DNA of 64,000 bases from Ryuthela nishihirai (GCA_038380435.1 JAWZYU010000006.1:36520501-36584500), one strand, 5' to 3'. Numbered from the stretch's first letter, positions 42,536 to 54,030 are shown. The notes: generated from the sequence alone by a model not told the origin. Numbers and translations are program-made.

Positions 42536-45500
42536 ATGGCTGCTTTTTTGTCGTATGACATGCAGAATGATGTTACTGTTTCTGATTTTGGTTCGGATGA
42601 TGTTCGGAGTATTACAGATGACGATGAAATTAAAGAATTGTATATGGTAAATGATTATTATTCCAATGTTATTGGAATTGATAAAAAATGTTTATGATAA
42701 AAATTATTTTTGTTGGGGCTGTGGAATAAATATTATACAGGGAAATATAAGAAGTCTAAGAAAAAAATTTGATCATTTTGTGGTATTCTTAAATTTAATT
42801 GAATTAAAACCAGAAATTATAGTACAGTCGCTCAAAAAAGTATCCGAACACTATGGTTGATTACAGAATTCAGAAAAAATATCTGACAACGATTTTTTTA
42901 GAAATTAGTGATCTGGCAACCTTCGTGTCACGTCACACGAAGGTTGCCAGATATATATAGAAATATAGAAATTAGTGATCTGGCAACCTTCGTGTCACGT
43001 GACACGAAGGTTGCCAGATCACTAATTTCTAAAAAAATCGTTGTCAGATATTTTTTCTGAATTCTGTAATCAACCATAGAGTTCGGATACTTTTTTGAGC
43101 GACTGTACTTACTGAGATTTAGGTAAGAGAAGAGGAAATAGCCTTATATAAAATAGATGAATATAAAGAATACTGTAAATGTAGGGAGAAAAAAAGGTCA
43201 GGAGGAGTAATTGTTTACATTAAAGAAGGATGGGAAGTGAACCAGATTTTTTCTGATTTTAAAACTGCTGACTTAGTGGCATTGCATATGAAAGCATTCA
43301 ATTGCGAACTTGGCCTTGTTGCAATCTATAGAGCGCATGAATTCAGTAAATTAGAATTTATTGATGAATTCGCAACATGGCTGAACTGTGTTAAACGAAA
43401 TAGTATGATAATGACAGGAGATTTTAATTTGGATTTATTATCTGATTATCCACACAAAATAATTTTTTTACAAATGATAAATTCAAATGGTTTCTATTCC
43501 TGTCATGCTTCTGTTACTAGGGTAAGTAGTAAAACCTGCCTAGATCATCTTTACATTAGAAATTTTAGATTAGATACTGTAACTACATACATTGTTAAAA
43601 TTGACATCTCAGATCATTTTTTTGTTGGAAGTAATATAAAGTGTGGTTTTTATAGAGATGGTTCTATAGAAAAGCTTTCTACAAATTTTACTAAGATTCA
43701 ATATACTAAATTGAAAAAGTTATTGTCAAAAAAATCACAGGATCATGTCGAGAGACAGGTAAATGTGAATCTAGCATTTGATGCATTTCTAAGGGAATTA
43801 ACTCTATTAATCAAAGATGCGCAGATTAAGTACTCTAAAAAGAAAATTAAAAAACTCAAACCATGGATAACAGAAGCTATTGATAATTCAATCAATTTTA
43901 AAAGAAATTTATATAAAAGATCTAAATCCAAAACCTTGGATGAAAATGACTACTATAGAAGATATAAAAATGTGTTAACTAATGTTATTAGGGAAGCTTA
44001 AAATTATTATTATAAAAATATTTTTATAAAAAATTGAAATAATGCTAGAAAAAATTTGTGAAAAATTTGAAAAAATTTGTGAAACTATCAATGAAATATG
44101 TGACGGAAGAAATGTAAAAGGCAATTCTCCTCAAATTATCACCGATAGAAATCATTTACTTCGGTTTGATGAAAAGCCGCAGGAATTTGTTAATAAATTT
44201 AACAACAATTTTACTGGGGTAATTTCTTCATTATGTAAACAAAATCTACATAATGAAACCAAAATAGAAGAAATAATAAGTTATTTAAAATGTAAAATGC
44301 CTAATTCTATTTTTCCCCTTATATACCAGAAAAAGAAATATTTGATACTATCAGGGAACTAAAGGAGGGAAAAATCACCTAGTTTGGACGAAATTACAGT
44401 TACCACTATTAAAAATATTTTTCAGGAAATTAGAACTACATTTTGTAAACTTGTAAACTTTTCTTTCATTAAAGGTGTGTTCCCTAAAATTTTAAAAACT
44501 GCCTTAATTATTCCAGTGTTTAAAAATGGTGATACTAAGGCAATTGAAAATTACAGACCGATTTCGCTTCTATCAAGATTATTGAAAAAATTGTTTAAAA
44601 AAATTGTTAACTTTTGGGATAAATTTATTTGCCCCAAACCAATTTGGATTTCGAAAAGGTTTGAATACTCAAACTACGATTTTAGAAATGACTACGCAAA
44701 TTTACAGAAATTTAAATCAAAATGTTAAAGCAGTTGTTATTTTTTTGGATTTGAAGAAGTTTTTGATTCAGTGAATCATGATATATTATTAGAAAAGTTA
44801 AAAACTAGTGGTGTTAGGGGAAATTTGCTTTCATGGATTAAGAGCTATTTAATGAATAGGAAGCAAAAAGTAAAAATTGAAAAATATATTAGTGAAGAAA
44901 CAAATGTACAAGTTGGTGTCCCTCAGGGTTCTGTTTTGGGACCTTTATTTTTTTTACTTTATATAAATGACTTCTGCACATTGGATTTGAATGGTAAAAT
45001 AATTTCATTTGCAGATGATGCTGCACTAATATATTCTGGAGAGGAAAAGCATATTTTAGAGAATATAAATAGCGACTGGATAGAAATAAGAACGTGGCTA
45101 AAATTTAATAAACTCTTTTTAAATGCAAAGAAGATGAAATATGTTTTTATTAAACCAAGAGAAAATGAGATTGATTTCTTTTTGTGACAGGATCATTTTC
45201 CACTCTGAAGTTTGAGCTGGAAAAAATTGCAATTTTGACAAAATTGAGGGGGTTGAATGCTATAAATATTTGGGTACTTTTATGGACAAAAAGATGTCCT
45301 GGAAAATGCAAATATCTGATGTTGTTAAAAAGATCAACTGCGTTATACCTAAAATTTATTATATCCGGAAATTCGTAAATTTATCTTTATTGGAAATTAT
45401 TTACTTTTCTTGGATTAAATCTTATTTGCTTTATGGTTTATTATCGTGGGGTGGAGTCTATTTGACAACAATCAAACCGTTACACTATGTGCAGAATCAC

Positions 45501-45857
45501 ATAATTAGATGCATGATGAAACTAAGAAAATTTGAAAGCTTTGCAAATGTATACAGTGAATTAGGTATTTTACAAATAAGGAAATTATATGTATTTCAGG
45601 TACTAAAATACATAAGAATGAATTTTAATGTTCAAACTTTACGGACATTTGAAAAGAATATTGGACTGTTAAAAAACCTTTTCTTACTTGATTTAAAAGC
45701 GAACAAAACTATTGTTGAAAAATATTATGTTTATTTGGCGCCAAAGTTTTTTAACTGCTTACCAGAGTACATCAAAGGAATAAGAAATGATAACTTTTTC
45801 TATAAGGAATTAAGAAAATGGATTTTGAATGAGGTAAATATTGAGACTATTTTTTAG
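42536..45857 (+). pseudogene. LINE ORF2 (endonuclease + reverse transcriptase), broken
   Basis: Likely start ATG 42536-42538, with an acidic leader (FGSDDVRSITDDDEIKELY). The AP-endonuclease domain begins with IIQGNIRSLRKKFDHF (about 42735) and, after the MITE, continues VIVYIKEGW, MIMTGDFNLD, SKTCLDHLYI and ISDHFFV (to about 43630), keeping the GDFN and SDH catalytic blocks. The RT follows: PVFKNGDTKAIENYRPISLL (about 44510), GVPQGSVLGPLFFLLYINDF and FADDAALIYSG with both catalytic Asp (44920-45040). The thumb and C-terminal region runs to the stop at 45857. Frameshifts near 42690, 44000, 44370, 44740 and 45190 break it into pieces. It would nick the target and copy RNA in place; this copy is dead. 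Confidence 0.88.
42825..43105. mobile_element. Palindromic MITE, copy 1
   Basis: CAGTCGCTCAAAAAAGTATC at the left and its complement at the right, flanked by TA (42823-42824, 43106-43107). Almost the entire 281 bp is self-complementary, with a duplicated centre (ACACGAAGGTTGCCAGAT blocks). TA targeting and the ends suggest mobilisation by a Tc1/mariner-type transposase. Inserted in the LINE endonuclease. Confidence 0.92.
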
Positions 45858-46450
45858 AAATAAAAAAGATTTAAATGCAATAAAATTTCATTTGATGCTG
45901 AGTTGCCCTTAAGGTGCTCAATTGAACCATTTACTAACGCACAGTTCAATATAGATTTTTTTTTTTCTGGTTTCTACCCAGTAAAGTTTTTTCATTTTTT
46001 TTTTAATTTCATTTATTCTTAATGATAATTTTCAAACTTATAAATTGGTTAAATATTTACGTACATCTTTTGATCAAGCTAGCAAATTGTGAGGAAATGT
46101 GAAACTGAAGCATATTGCCTTTTCATTTTATTGCAACATAACTGTTAAATTTCTTCCACAAGCGAGTTTTTACTCTCGTGGAAGCCTCAACATTTTTTCT
46201 CAGACTTTTATTGAAAAATGTAGGTAAAATTATAAAACACTAATGAAATATAATATTTTCCATATATATGGTATGAATAAATATATGATTTTTATTGGAC
46301 AAACTATGTATAAAGAAGAATATATATTAGAAAATGTAATACTTTAAAATTGTGTATGTGAGATATACAACGTTATATATATTTCATTATAACTTCAGTT
46401 CTAAGGTAAAAAACACGTAAATGTAAAGTACTGCATATTCTGAAAATAAA

Positions 46451-46474
46451 TTATCTATCTATCTATCTATCTAT
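46451..46474 (+). repeat. (ATCT)n terminal repeat of LINE
   Basis: ATCTATCTATCTATCTAT directly follows AATAAATT. Probably the 3' end that primed insertion into the GATA-rich minisatellite. Confidence 0.8.
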
Positions 46475-46475
46475 A

Positions 46476-46585
46476 TGACAATTCAAGGCCAAATGGATAG
46501 ATAGACGAAAGATAGATATGATAATTCAAGAACAGAAGGAACAAGTGTATAGATAGATGAAAGATAGGTACAAGAATTTCAGAAC
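46476..46585 (+). repeat. ~52-bp minisatellite, part 3
   Basis: GACAATTCAAGGCCAAATGG, ATAATTCAAGAACAGAAGGA and GATAGATGAAAGATAGG; this is the other side of the array at 38.2 and 40.1 kb. Confidence 0.82.
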
Positions 46586-46587
46586 AA

Positions 46588-46838
46588 ACTTCCTGGTGCG
46601 CTACCCATTGAGCTACCTCTGCCTCAGGAGACATAGTCTACCGTCAAGGCTATCCATCGTTTTCTTTTACATGCACAGGGTATGTCTCTCTCGCACAAGG
46701 GGCCGCAGCTTAACGTCCCATCCAACGCACAGCGTCCTTCCTAAATCGATCGATGCCCCTTATTCATGGTAAGGGAGGGAAAATTTTGCCGAGATAAATC
46801 TCAATGCTGGCCAAGGTGGAACTCGAATCTGGGAAAAC
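46588..46838 (-). repeat. SINE1, rearranged and degraded
   Basis: It starts with a tRNA-head piece (TGGTGCGCTACCCATTGAGC) and then a minus body from GTCAAGGCTATCCATCG to a partial head. An order change suggests two overlapping copies. Confidence 0.75.
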
Positions 46839-47036
46839 TTGACCTTTCTAAAGCCTACCGTCAAATACCAACCATAGTATCACAAGTTGGGAACTACTGT
46901 ACTAAATAAGACAGTTCCGTTAAAACCCAAAAAAAATACAGCAATATTTACGACTTACACACCTTTTTCCCTATTAATTGAGCATTTTCGTCGACTCTGA
47001 TGCATAATGCAACAAAACAATGAAATATGGTGGTTG
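46839..47036. other. Unassigned AT-rich DNA
   Basis: Nothing recognised. Confidence 0.5.
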
Positions 47037-47321
47037 GGTTGTTTTACCTCTGAGCGGCACTTTTTTGCACACCTTGGGCTAAATGGCCAGGTCACATGAT
47101 GGACCCCGAAGGTACAGAGTAGGTTGGGTGAGGGTTGTTGAGAGACAGCTGTTGAGAGACAGATGGTAACCTCCCGTCAAAGCCATCCAGCGTGTTCTTT
47201 AACGTGCACAGGATATGGCTCTCTACCGCACACAGTGCCACGGCTTAACGTCCCATCCGACGGACGGCGGTCTTTCCAAGCCCATCGGTGTCCCCTACTG
47301 ACCGTGGACAGGGCGGGGAAT
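47037..47321 (-). repeat. SINE1, 5'-truncated
   Basis: Tail at the left, truncated at GGCGGGGAATT. The flanks AAATATGGTGG and AAATATGGAGG (left ends near 47036; right starts at 47322) form an 11-bp duplication with one mismatch. Confidence 0.88.
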
Positions 47322-47640
47322 TAAATATGGAGGTGGATAACTATTTATTTTCCCGTAGCTGGTGCCAGCAATAGAATGACAAACACCTATTATCCCAAAT
47401 ACATAGTTTATTCACTGTTTTACGTTTCCCAAAATAGTTCGCTTAGCTGAATTTATGTTCAGTATCCAAACTCGATTTCCTATAAAAGATTAATTGTTTC
47501 TCTCGACATAAATGATTTGTATTAATGCTACGTTGATATTGAATTTCTACCTCTTCCCACATATTTCTGCCCACATTTTAGCTAGCCAATAAAAATCTTC
47601 TTTGTGTACCTAGCTCCAACCACCTGTTGACCAACAGAGG
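47322..47640. other. Unassigned DNA upstream of candidate exon
   Basis: AT-rich, non-repetitive by eye. It may contain promoter sequence for the exon candidate at 47690, but no TATA box was confirmed. Confidence 0.35.
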
Positions 47641-47689
47641 GCGCTTACTCCGTCAGAAAATCCTCCAGTGATGCGCAAGGCTCCCCACA

Positions 47690-47839
47690 CTGCAGCTTCT
47701 GCCCGTCACTCGGAAACACACGTGAGCCTGCTCTCGTGTCCTGTGCGGTGTGTGCTGGCAACTTGCCCACATTTGTTGCAGTTTATCTTCACAGCCGTGG
47801 AATTGGTGATACTCATAATTAGTGACATTGAATTAGAAG
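47690..47839 (+). other. Candidate non-coding first exon with splice donor
   Basis: A GC-richer, non-repeat patch in AT-rich DNA (CACTGCAGCTTCTGCCCGTC to GACATTGAATTAGAAG) ends in AAG followed by GTGAGTAATA (GT at 47840), a strong 5' splice-site match. There is no ATG-led frame of note, so it would be a 5' untranslated exon of a gene lying to the right, outside the window or with a very long intron. The start is a guess. Confidence 0.3.
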
Positions 47840-47849
47840 GTGAGTAATA

Positions 47850-48137
47850 CTTTGTTGACACTTTTTTTCTTGTAGTTTATGGATGAATGCAAATATATAA
47901 CTTTCCTTATAAACGTTTTCTGTAAAAGTATTTTTATAGTATTGATGAGGATTTATATTACAGATACCCATATGTGGTATATTTCATATAAATTACATGA
48001 ATAAAGTATCTTTCTAATTTTGATGTAGTCTTGCTCAGTCGTGCATTCAGCGGGATGGGGGAGTGTAGGGGTCTAAAGTGCACCCTTAAATCTTTGAAAC
48101 CTTGAAATTAAAAATGATAAAACTATTCACAGGCGCG
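47850..48137. other. Unassigned AT-rich DNA
   Basis: Nothing recognised; possibly intron if the exon candidate is real. Confidence 0.45.
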
Positions 48138-49899
48138 TTTCAAAAGTTTGGGAAAGCACCGTATTAACAGAAATTAAGTAAACAGATAAGAAAGAAGTAG
48201 TTTGTCAAGATTTTGAAAATGGGGGTGAACAAAATTTTTTTTAATTTGCAAACAAAAAGAATATACATGAAATAAGACGCTAATAAACATCCAATGAAAT
48301 TTCATATTTCTACTGGACCAGCACAGATAGCAATATTTTTAACAAGGCAAACTACCTTTTTGCAGTAAAAAAATGAAAGGTTTCTTCTACATAAACTGCT
48401 TCGAATGTATATATTCCAAAAAACATCCCCAGCCGCTGCCAACATAAATATTTTCTCCATGCTACACTATGTAGCGTGTTAAGGTTTTTATCAAGGCTAT
48501 TGAAATATATATATATATTCAGCAGCTCCCCTCCATAAAAATATTGTAAGTTCAACACACACCCCACCTAAAAATATTGTAGGTTAAGCATTCCCTGAAA
48601 TTCTAGATTCGGCACACCTTCTGAGAAATTCCTGGATACACGCCTGGATTTACTGATTCTAGTCGGTTTACCACGCCCATCATACCTAATTTATACATCA
48701 GATACTTTAATATGAAGAAAATTCGCAGGATGAATACGTACGTTACTTCATAAAAGGTGTTGCAATTATAGCGGTTAATGAAAATACCTTACACTTTATT
48801 CGAAGATAATGTCTTACGTTACATCTCGTTAGCAATACGGAGTAATAAATTATAATAAATTTAATTTTAAATTAAAATGCAAAACTGTTTTATTAAACAC
48901 GACTAAATATATTTTGAGAAACATCAAGTGGAATGAGTACCTCGAGTACTTAATTGGTGAACTAAATACTACGTATATTCGAGGGATAAATACATATAGG
49001 GATAAACGAGTCATCGTTAGGATAGATATGGCCAAACTGCAGGCCCGTGTGATTTCATATTTCTTTAAAACAAATCAATATTAAAGCGGACACTGAACGC
49101 GTGATAAAAGCGTGATTGCTTACTTACGAAAAATTACTTCCTGTATGTATTAGAACATTTATTTCAAAGCAGGAAAACAGTAGAAAGTTGTAAATAATTT
49201 GTAAAGAAAGATTTTTCTTTTGGGGTGTTCGCAGAAGCGATAAAAGAATTGTTGATTTATGATGGTAAAGAGGTTTTATTTGGTTAGCAAAAATAACTGC
49301 ATTTACATCAGTGTTGAGAGCATCCTTTATTTCGTTTCTGACGTACAGTCGCTCGAAAAAGTATCCGAACGCTATGGTTGATTACAGAATTCAGAAAAAA
49401 TATCTGGCAACGATTTTTTTTGGAAATTAGTGATCCGACAACCTTCGTGTCACGTGTCACGAGGGTTGCCAGATCACTAATTTCCAAAATAATCGTTGCC
49501 AGATATTTTTTCTGAATTCTGTAATCAACCATAGCGTTCGGATACTTTTTTGAGCGACTGTAGGTGGTCATATTATTTTGATACTAGATCGTGTGGGCTC
49601 ACTCACGGAAATATTGAGCGTGCGCAGTTACCGTTCACAGCAAACTGTGCAGTAACTGCACAACAGCAAACTGTGCAGTAACTGCACACGTTCCAGTGTG
49701 CAGTTACTGAAATAATAATTATAATAATTAAATAATAATTATAAATTTTTAATTATTCTTATTTCATGTATATTCTTTTTGTTTGCAAATTAAAAAAAAT
49801 TTTGTTCACCCCCATTTTCAAACATCTTGACAAACTACTTCTTTCTTATCTGTTTACTTAATTTCTGTTAATACGGCGTTTTCCCAAACTTTTGAACCG
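48138..49899. mobile_element. Foldback-type element with ~140-bp inverted arms
   Basis: 48138-48277 and 49757-49899 are reverse complements with only a few differences (TTCAAAAGTTTGGGAAA at the outer ends, GAAATAAGA at the inner ends). The 1.48-kb interior carries no transposase and contains a palindromic MITE (49346-49560). A non-autonomous DNA element is likely; the target duplication is not resolved. Confidence 0.8.
49346..49560. mobile_element. Palindromic MITE, copy 2
   Basis: 215 bp, flanked by TA (49344-49345, 49561-49562), a nearly perfect end-to-end palindrome centred on GTCACGTGTCACG. The best-preserved copy. Confidence 0.94.
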
Positions 49900-50007
49900 C
49901 ACCAGCACACTGTGCAGTAACTGCACAACAGCAAACTGTGCAGTAACTGCACACGTTCCAGTTTGCTGTGAACGGTAACTGGAGCGTGTACAGTTGCTGT
50001 ACACTCT
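49620..50007. repeat. Duplicated ~57-bp block around inverted arm
   Basis: ACTGTGCAGTAACTGCACAA and CACACGTTCCAGT blocks occur at about 49644-49700 and again at about 49909-49965, on either side of the right arm of the foldback element. Each contains two copies of the hairpin TGTGCAGTAACTGCACA. Confidence 0.85.
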
Positions 50008-50268
50008 CCAGATATTTTTCCTGAATTCTGTAATCACGTGACACGAAGGTTGCCAGATCACTAATTTCCAAAATAATCGTTGCCAGATATTTTTTCTGAA
50101 TTCTGTAATCAACCATAGCGTTCGGATACTTTTTGAGCGACTGTATAACCAGTGGTAACCAGTAAACGTTCCACTTCTGATTTGTGATTCGGTTTTCAAA
50201 TGTTATTGGTTTATCAGTTAGTTTAGTTATTCTGATCATGAGGATCATTTAGACGTACAGTCGCTCGA
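50008..50268. mobile_element. Palindromic MITE, rearranged copy 3
   Basis: 50008-50143 has part of the centre and the whole right arm ending CGACTG then TA. A left terminal piece TACAGTCGCTCG appears separately at 50256-50267. The element seems broken and partly reordered. Confidence 0.8.
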
Positions 50269-50550
50269 TGAGAAACATATTGGTGTTTAGTGTGACGACT
50301 GCTGAATTTGTTTTCAATTCATGTACACTTAGTTATTAAATAAGTTCATTTACTGTCTGTTTATTTATTGCGAATTCGTCCTCGGTTGTCAACTATTCAA
50401 ATATAAGTAAAAAACTGTAACGTTATATTACGAGAATAAGTTATTGAAAAAACGGAAGACTGTCATTCTTAAGCTTGAAAACAATTACATTTATGATATT
50501 GATTTAGTGTTTGACAAAACTGTTTAGTGGATTTGGTCAAACAGATATTG
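50269..50550. other. Unassigned AT-rich DNA
   Basis: Nothing recognised, apart from some similarity of CATTTACTGTCTGTTTATT-type sequence to about 23790-23830. Confidence 0.4.
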
Positions 50551-50937
50551 GCGGCGGGGATGGCTCAGTCGGTAGCGCGCCAGGCTCGTAATCTGTAGTT
50601 CCCAGGTTCGAGTCCCAGCTGGGTCAGCGTTGAGATTTATCTCCGCAAAAATTCCCCGCCCTGCCCATGGTCAGTAGGGGACACCGATGGGCTTGGAAAG
50701 GCCGCCGTCCATCGGATGGGACGTTAAGCCGTGGCCCCGTGTGCGGGAGAGCCATACCCTGTGCACGTTAAAGAACACGCTGGATGGCCTTGACGGGAGG
50801 CTACCATCTGTCTCCCAACAGCTGTTCCAGTGGGTCCCCTCCCCCAACCTTCTCTGAGCCTTCGGGGTCCATGTGACCTGGCCATTTAGCCCATGGTGTG
50901 CAAAAAAGTGCCGCTCAGAGGTAAAACAACCCAACCC
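50551..50937 (+). repeat. SINE1, full length
   Basis: Flanked by the 12-bp duplication AAACAGATATTG (50539-50550, 50938-50949). Close to the apparent consensus. Confidence 0.96.
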
Positions 50938-51225
50938 AAACAGATATTGAATTAACTTATTTAATGCTAAAGTATAATCTATAAGAAATAATTTAAACCT
51001 ATCTGATTTGCAAAATGAATTATCAAACTACATTCATGTAAAATTACTAATTGATTAACCCGTGTCACAAATACAAAAACAGAAACATTTATTATGCGAT
51101 ATGCAACCGGATTTGTTACAAGTCAGTACATCTTATTTCAGGTACAGTATACTATTAAATAGCAACAAAAGTTTAGTTCAATTATTTCTACACATTCTTG
51201 CATTAATAACGCTTTAGCTTGAGTG

Positions 51226-51603
51226 TTGGGTTGTTTTACCTCTGAGCGGCACTTTTTTGCACACTATGGGCTAAATGGCCAGGTCACATGGACCCCGAAG
51301 GCTCAAAGAAGTTGAAGGAGGGGACCCACTGGAACAGCTGTTGGGAGACAGATTGTAGCGTCCCGTCAAAGCCATCCAGTTGTTCTTTATCGTGCACAGG
51401 GTATGCTCTCTCCCGCACACGGTACCATGGCTTAACGTCCCATCCGACGGGCGGCGGCCTTTCCAAAGCCATCGGTGTCCCCTACTGACCTTGGGCAGGG
51501 CGGGGAATTTTGCGGAGATAAATCTCAACGCTGAACCCAACTGGGACTCGAACCTGGGAACTACAGAATACGAGCCTGACGCGCTACCGACTGAGCCACC
51601 CTC
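51226..51603 (-). repeat. SINE1, full length
   Basis: Flanked by the 11-bp duplication TAGCTTGAGTG (51215-51225, 51604-51614). Confidence 0.94.
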
Positions 51604-51614
51604 TAGCTTGAGTG

Positions 51615-52555
51615 GCTTCCTTATTTAACATCTATATTTATTGAGCGATATTGGATTAGTTGCCTTTCTGGTCACAGATGGCGCCATGCACGACAAGGTC
51701 AGTGAGGTTTAAAAGTCACAAATGAGTGGATAAATAGCACAGCTGGTAAGAGCTTAACGGATAGAGCATGTGATTGGGAGTGTGGGTTCGGATCCTACTC
51801 ATCGGCGATTATTTTTTCCGCAAAATTATGTCTTGAATTATACGTCAACAGGTAATCTATGAATTTATTTTTCGTTGATTCTTACCACTAACTTGGAATC
51901 TGTTAACATAAATTCCACCTTCGAACAAATCATCAACAAATTAGACTACCGTTATTCGCAAACTTTTTATCCAGCGTAATATCCCTACGTTCTGAGCTTT
52001 ATAGAAGTTCCGTACCGAATTCTTCTTTTTCAAACTCAACTATTTTTGTTTTATCACATACCATGACATATTCTTAACAACACGTGGAATACCACGTGGT
52101 ACATAGTACCCGTTATGATGAACAATTGTTCCACGTTCGCATGTAGTTTCAATATTAATAACTAATTTTGTAAATAAATGAGTTTTGTTGAAAATTATGC
52201 GGAAAATATAAAAGAAATTGCGTGAATTACATATGATATTTCTTTTATAAATAAATGTGTTTTAATAAACATTTTTTTCTAATTCCTAAGGAATAATATT
52301 TTAATTTGAATTTGGCGCTTAAAAAAATTCGCATGCGTGCATTAGGGATTAAGTGAAAAAAAAAACTGATAATATTGGACGATGAATTTTTGCGGAAGTA
52401 AAATAAGTCTTTCACTTAATGATGAAATATAGTTAGTGATTGTTGTTTTTTACAATTAGAATAAGCTGTATCGTAGATTCGTATAAAATGGAATATACGG
52501 CACACATAAACACACACACAAAAAAAGAAACCAGGGATTAGGGAAGTGACGGCAA
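51615..52555. other. Unassigned DNA with tRNA-like remnant
   Basis: Around 51728-51800 the sequence AGCACAGCTGGTAAGAGCTT and GTGGGTTCGGATCCTAC resembles a decayed tRNA or a SINE head of another family. The rest is AT-rich without features. Confidence 0.4.
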
Positions 52556-53155
52556 ATATATTTTGGATGGAAGATGAAGAGATCATTGAAAGCTATGAAG
52601 TTTTCAGGAGTGCCAAAAAATATGGAAATATGTATAATGATTTCAGGTGTATCAAAACATGACCGGAATCTGTTAAACGATTTTAAGTGAGCCAAAAGAC
52701 GATAAAAATCTCTAAAATGATTTCTGGACGACCGAAATCTGTTGAACGATTTCAGCAGTACCAAAAGATGACCGAAATCTGTTAAATAATTTCAGGAGTG
52801 CCAAAAGACATGGAAATCTATACTATAGTTTCAGGGTTTCAAAAGACGACCGATATCTGTTAAATGATTTCAGGCATGCCAGAAGAAGATGAAAATCTCT
52901 ACAATGATTCCAGGAGTGCTTAAAGACGACCGAAATCTGTTAAACGATTTCAGCCGTGCCGAAAGATGACCGAAATCTGTTAAATAATTTCAGCCGTGCC
53001 AAAAGACGATGGAAATCTGTAAAATGATTTCAGGCATTCCAAAAGATACCGAAATCCGTTAAATGATTTCAGGCTTGCCAGAAGACGAAGGAAATGTGTA
53101 CAATGATTTCAGGAGTGCCAAAAGATGATGGAAATCTGTTACATGATTTTCAGGC
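52556..53155 (+). repeat. ~39-bp minisatellite
   Basis: About 15 units with core GACCGAAATCTGTTAAATGA followed by TTTCAGGAGTGCCAAAA. Two subtypes alternate (GACCGAAATC and GATGGAAATC). Confidence 0.92.
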
Positions 53156-53254
53156 ATGCTATACTAACATGACGTAAAATTCTGTAGACAAAATAAAAAC
53201 CAAATATTAATAAACAAAGTTTTATTATGTTATCTGTAGTTATCAACCATCTTT

Positions 53255-53640
53255 GAGTAGCATCATACCTTGGGAGCGATTGCGTTGGTGTGGTCATGTT
53301 GCCCTTAGGCAGAAGTGTATAGATTAGCGAATAAAGTTTTGAATAGTATATGTAAAGTAGGGATTCCAAGATCGCTGCGTCGCTTCCAAAGTCCAGGTGT
53401 GTAGCGAAAATTTAGATGAAAAAAAATAATTGACTTTTTACCTCAGGTGTGTCGCGGTAATATATTATTTCAGAAGTGAGTCTGTCGCTAAAAGGTTGAA
53501 AATCTGATCTAAAGGCTTCAAAAATACAGGAAGGCCTAGGATGGGGTGGGCAGAAAATGTCAAACAGGACCTCGTTAGAATTGACCTACAGTGATCAGGT
53601 GCAACAGCTGTAGCTCAGGACAGACGTGCAGGGAGAATTA
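53255..53640 (+). pseudogene. LINE (RTE-like) C-terminal fragment
   Basis: Two blocks in the plus strand read ERLRWCGHVALRQ (about 53269-53310) and GRPRMGWAENVKQDLVRI (about 53533-53586) followed by AQDRRAW. This is the 'R-L-W-GHV ... W...v..Dl ... AqDR..Wr' tail found at the ends of endonuclease/reverse-transcriptase LINE proteins. About 200 bases of unrelated sequence separate the blocks. Confidence 0.55.
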
Positions 53641-54030
53641 AATTGCACATTGTGCAATTTAGAATTTTGAACAAAAATTGTGAAATCTTTCGAAAGAGAA
53701 TTTTGAGTATGCTAGTAAAAGTAATTGAGGGGAAAATTATTAAACTAATGTGGTTAGATCTCCGTAAGCCATGGCTGCGTGAGAATTTTGTAGGTATGTA
53801 AGTACAGAGAGATGGGGAGGTTATCCAGGAAGAGGTAGCTCCCCCTCTCCCCTCTTTTTTTTTTTAGAATGCTGGTAAAGGTCATTGAGGGGAAAAATGA
53901 TTAAATTCATGATTTTTTCAAAACTTTTTTTAAAGAACTCTAAATCGTATGGAGAAATGCTACACGATAATGGAAACCCTGCCTCTTACCCTCCCTTTTA
54001 TTTCTTTCGTCTAAAGGTTTTGTAAGATTT
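53641..54030. other. Unassigned DNA
   Basis: Contains a partial direct repeat (GGGGAAAATTATTAAA and GGGGAAAAATGATTAAA, about 53731 and 53891). No gene. Confidence 0.45.

Larger units (their letters stand above)
40136..46475 (+). mobile_element. Near-complete LINE (Jockey/CR1-type)
   Basis: ORF1 (40627 on), ORF2 with endonuclease and reverse transcriptase (42536-45857), a 3' untranslated region and a terminal (ATCT)n repeat at about 46451-46474. The 5' boundary is inferred from where the ~52-bp minisatellite stops. It contains a SINE1 (40194-40578), a solo LTR (41241-42221) and a palindromic MITE (42825-43105). Both ORFs have frameshifts and stops. Confidence 0.85.

Noticed and set aside
53139..53369. 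76-residue minus-strand frame with a hydrophobic segment
   Set aside because: No homology is recognised, and the plus strand of the same region reads as a decayed LINE tail.
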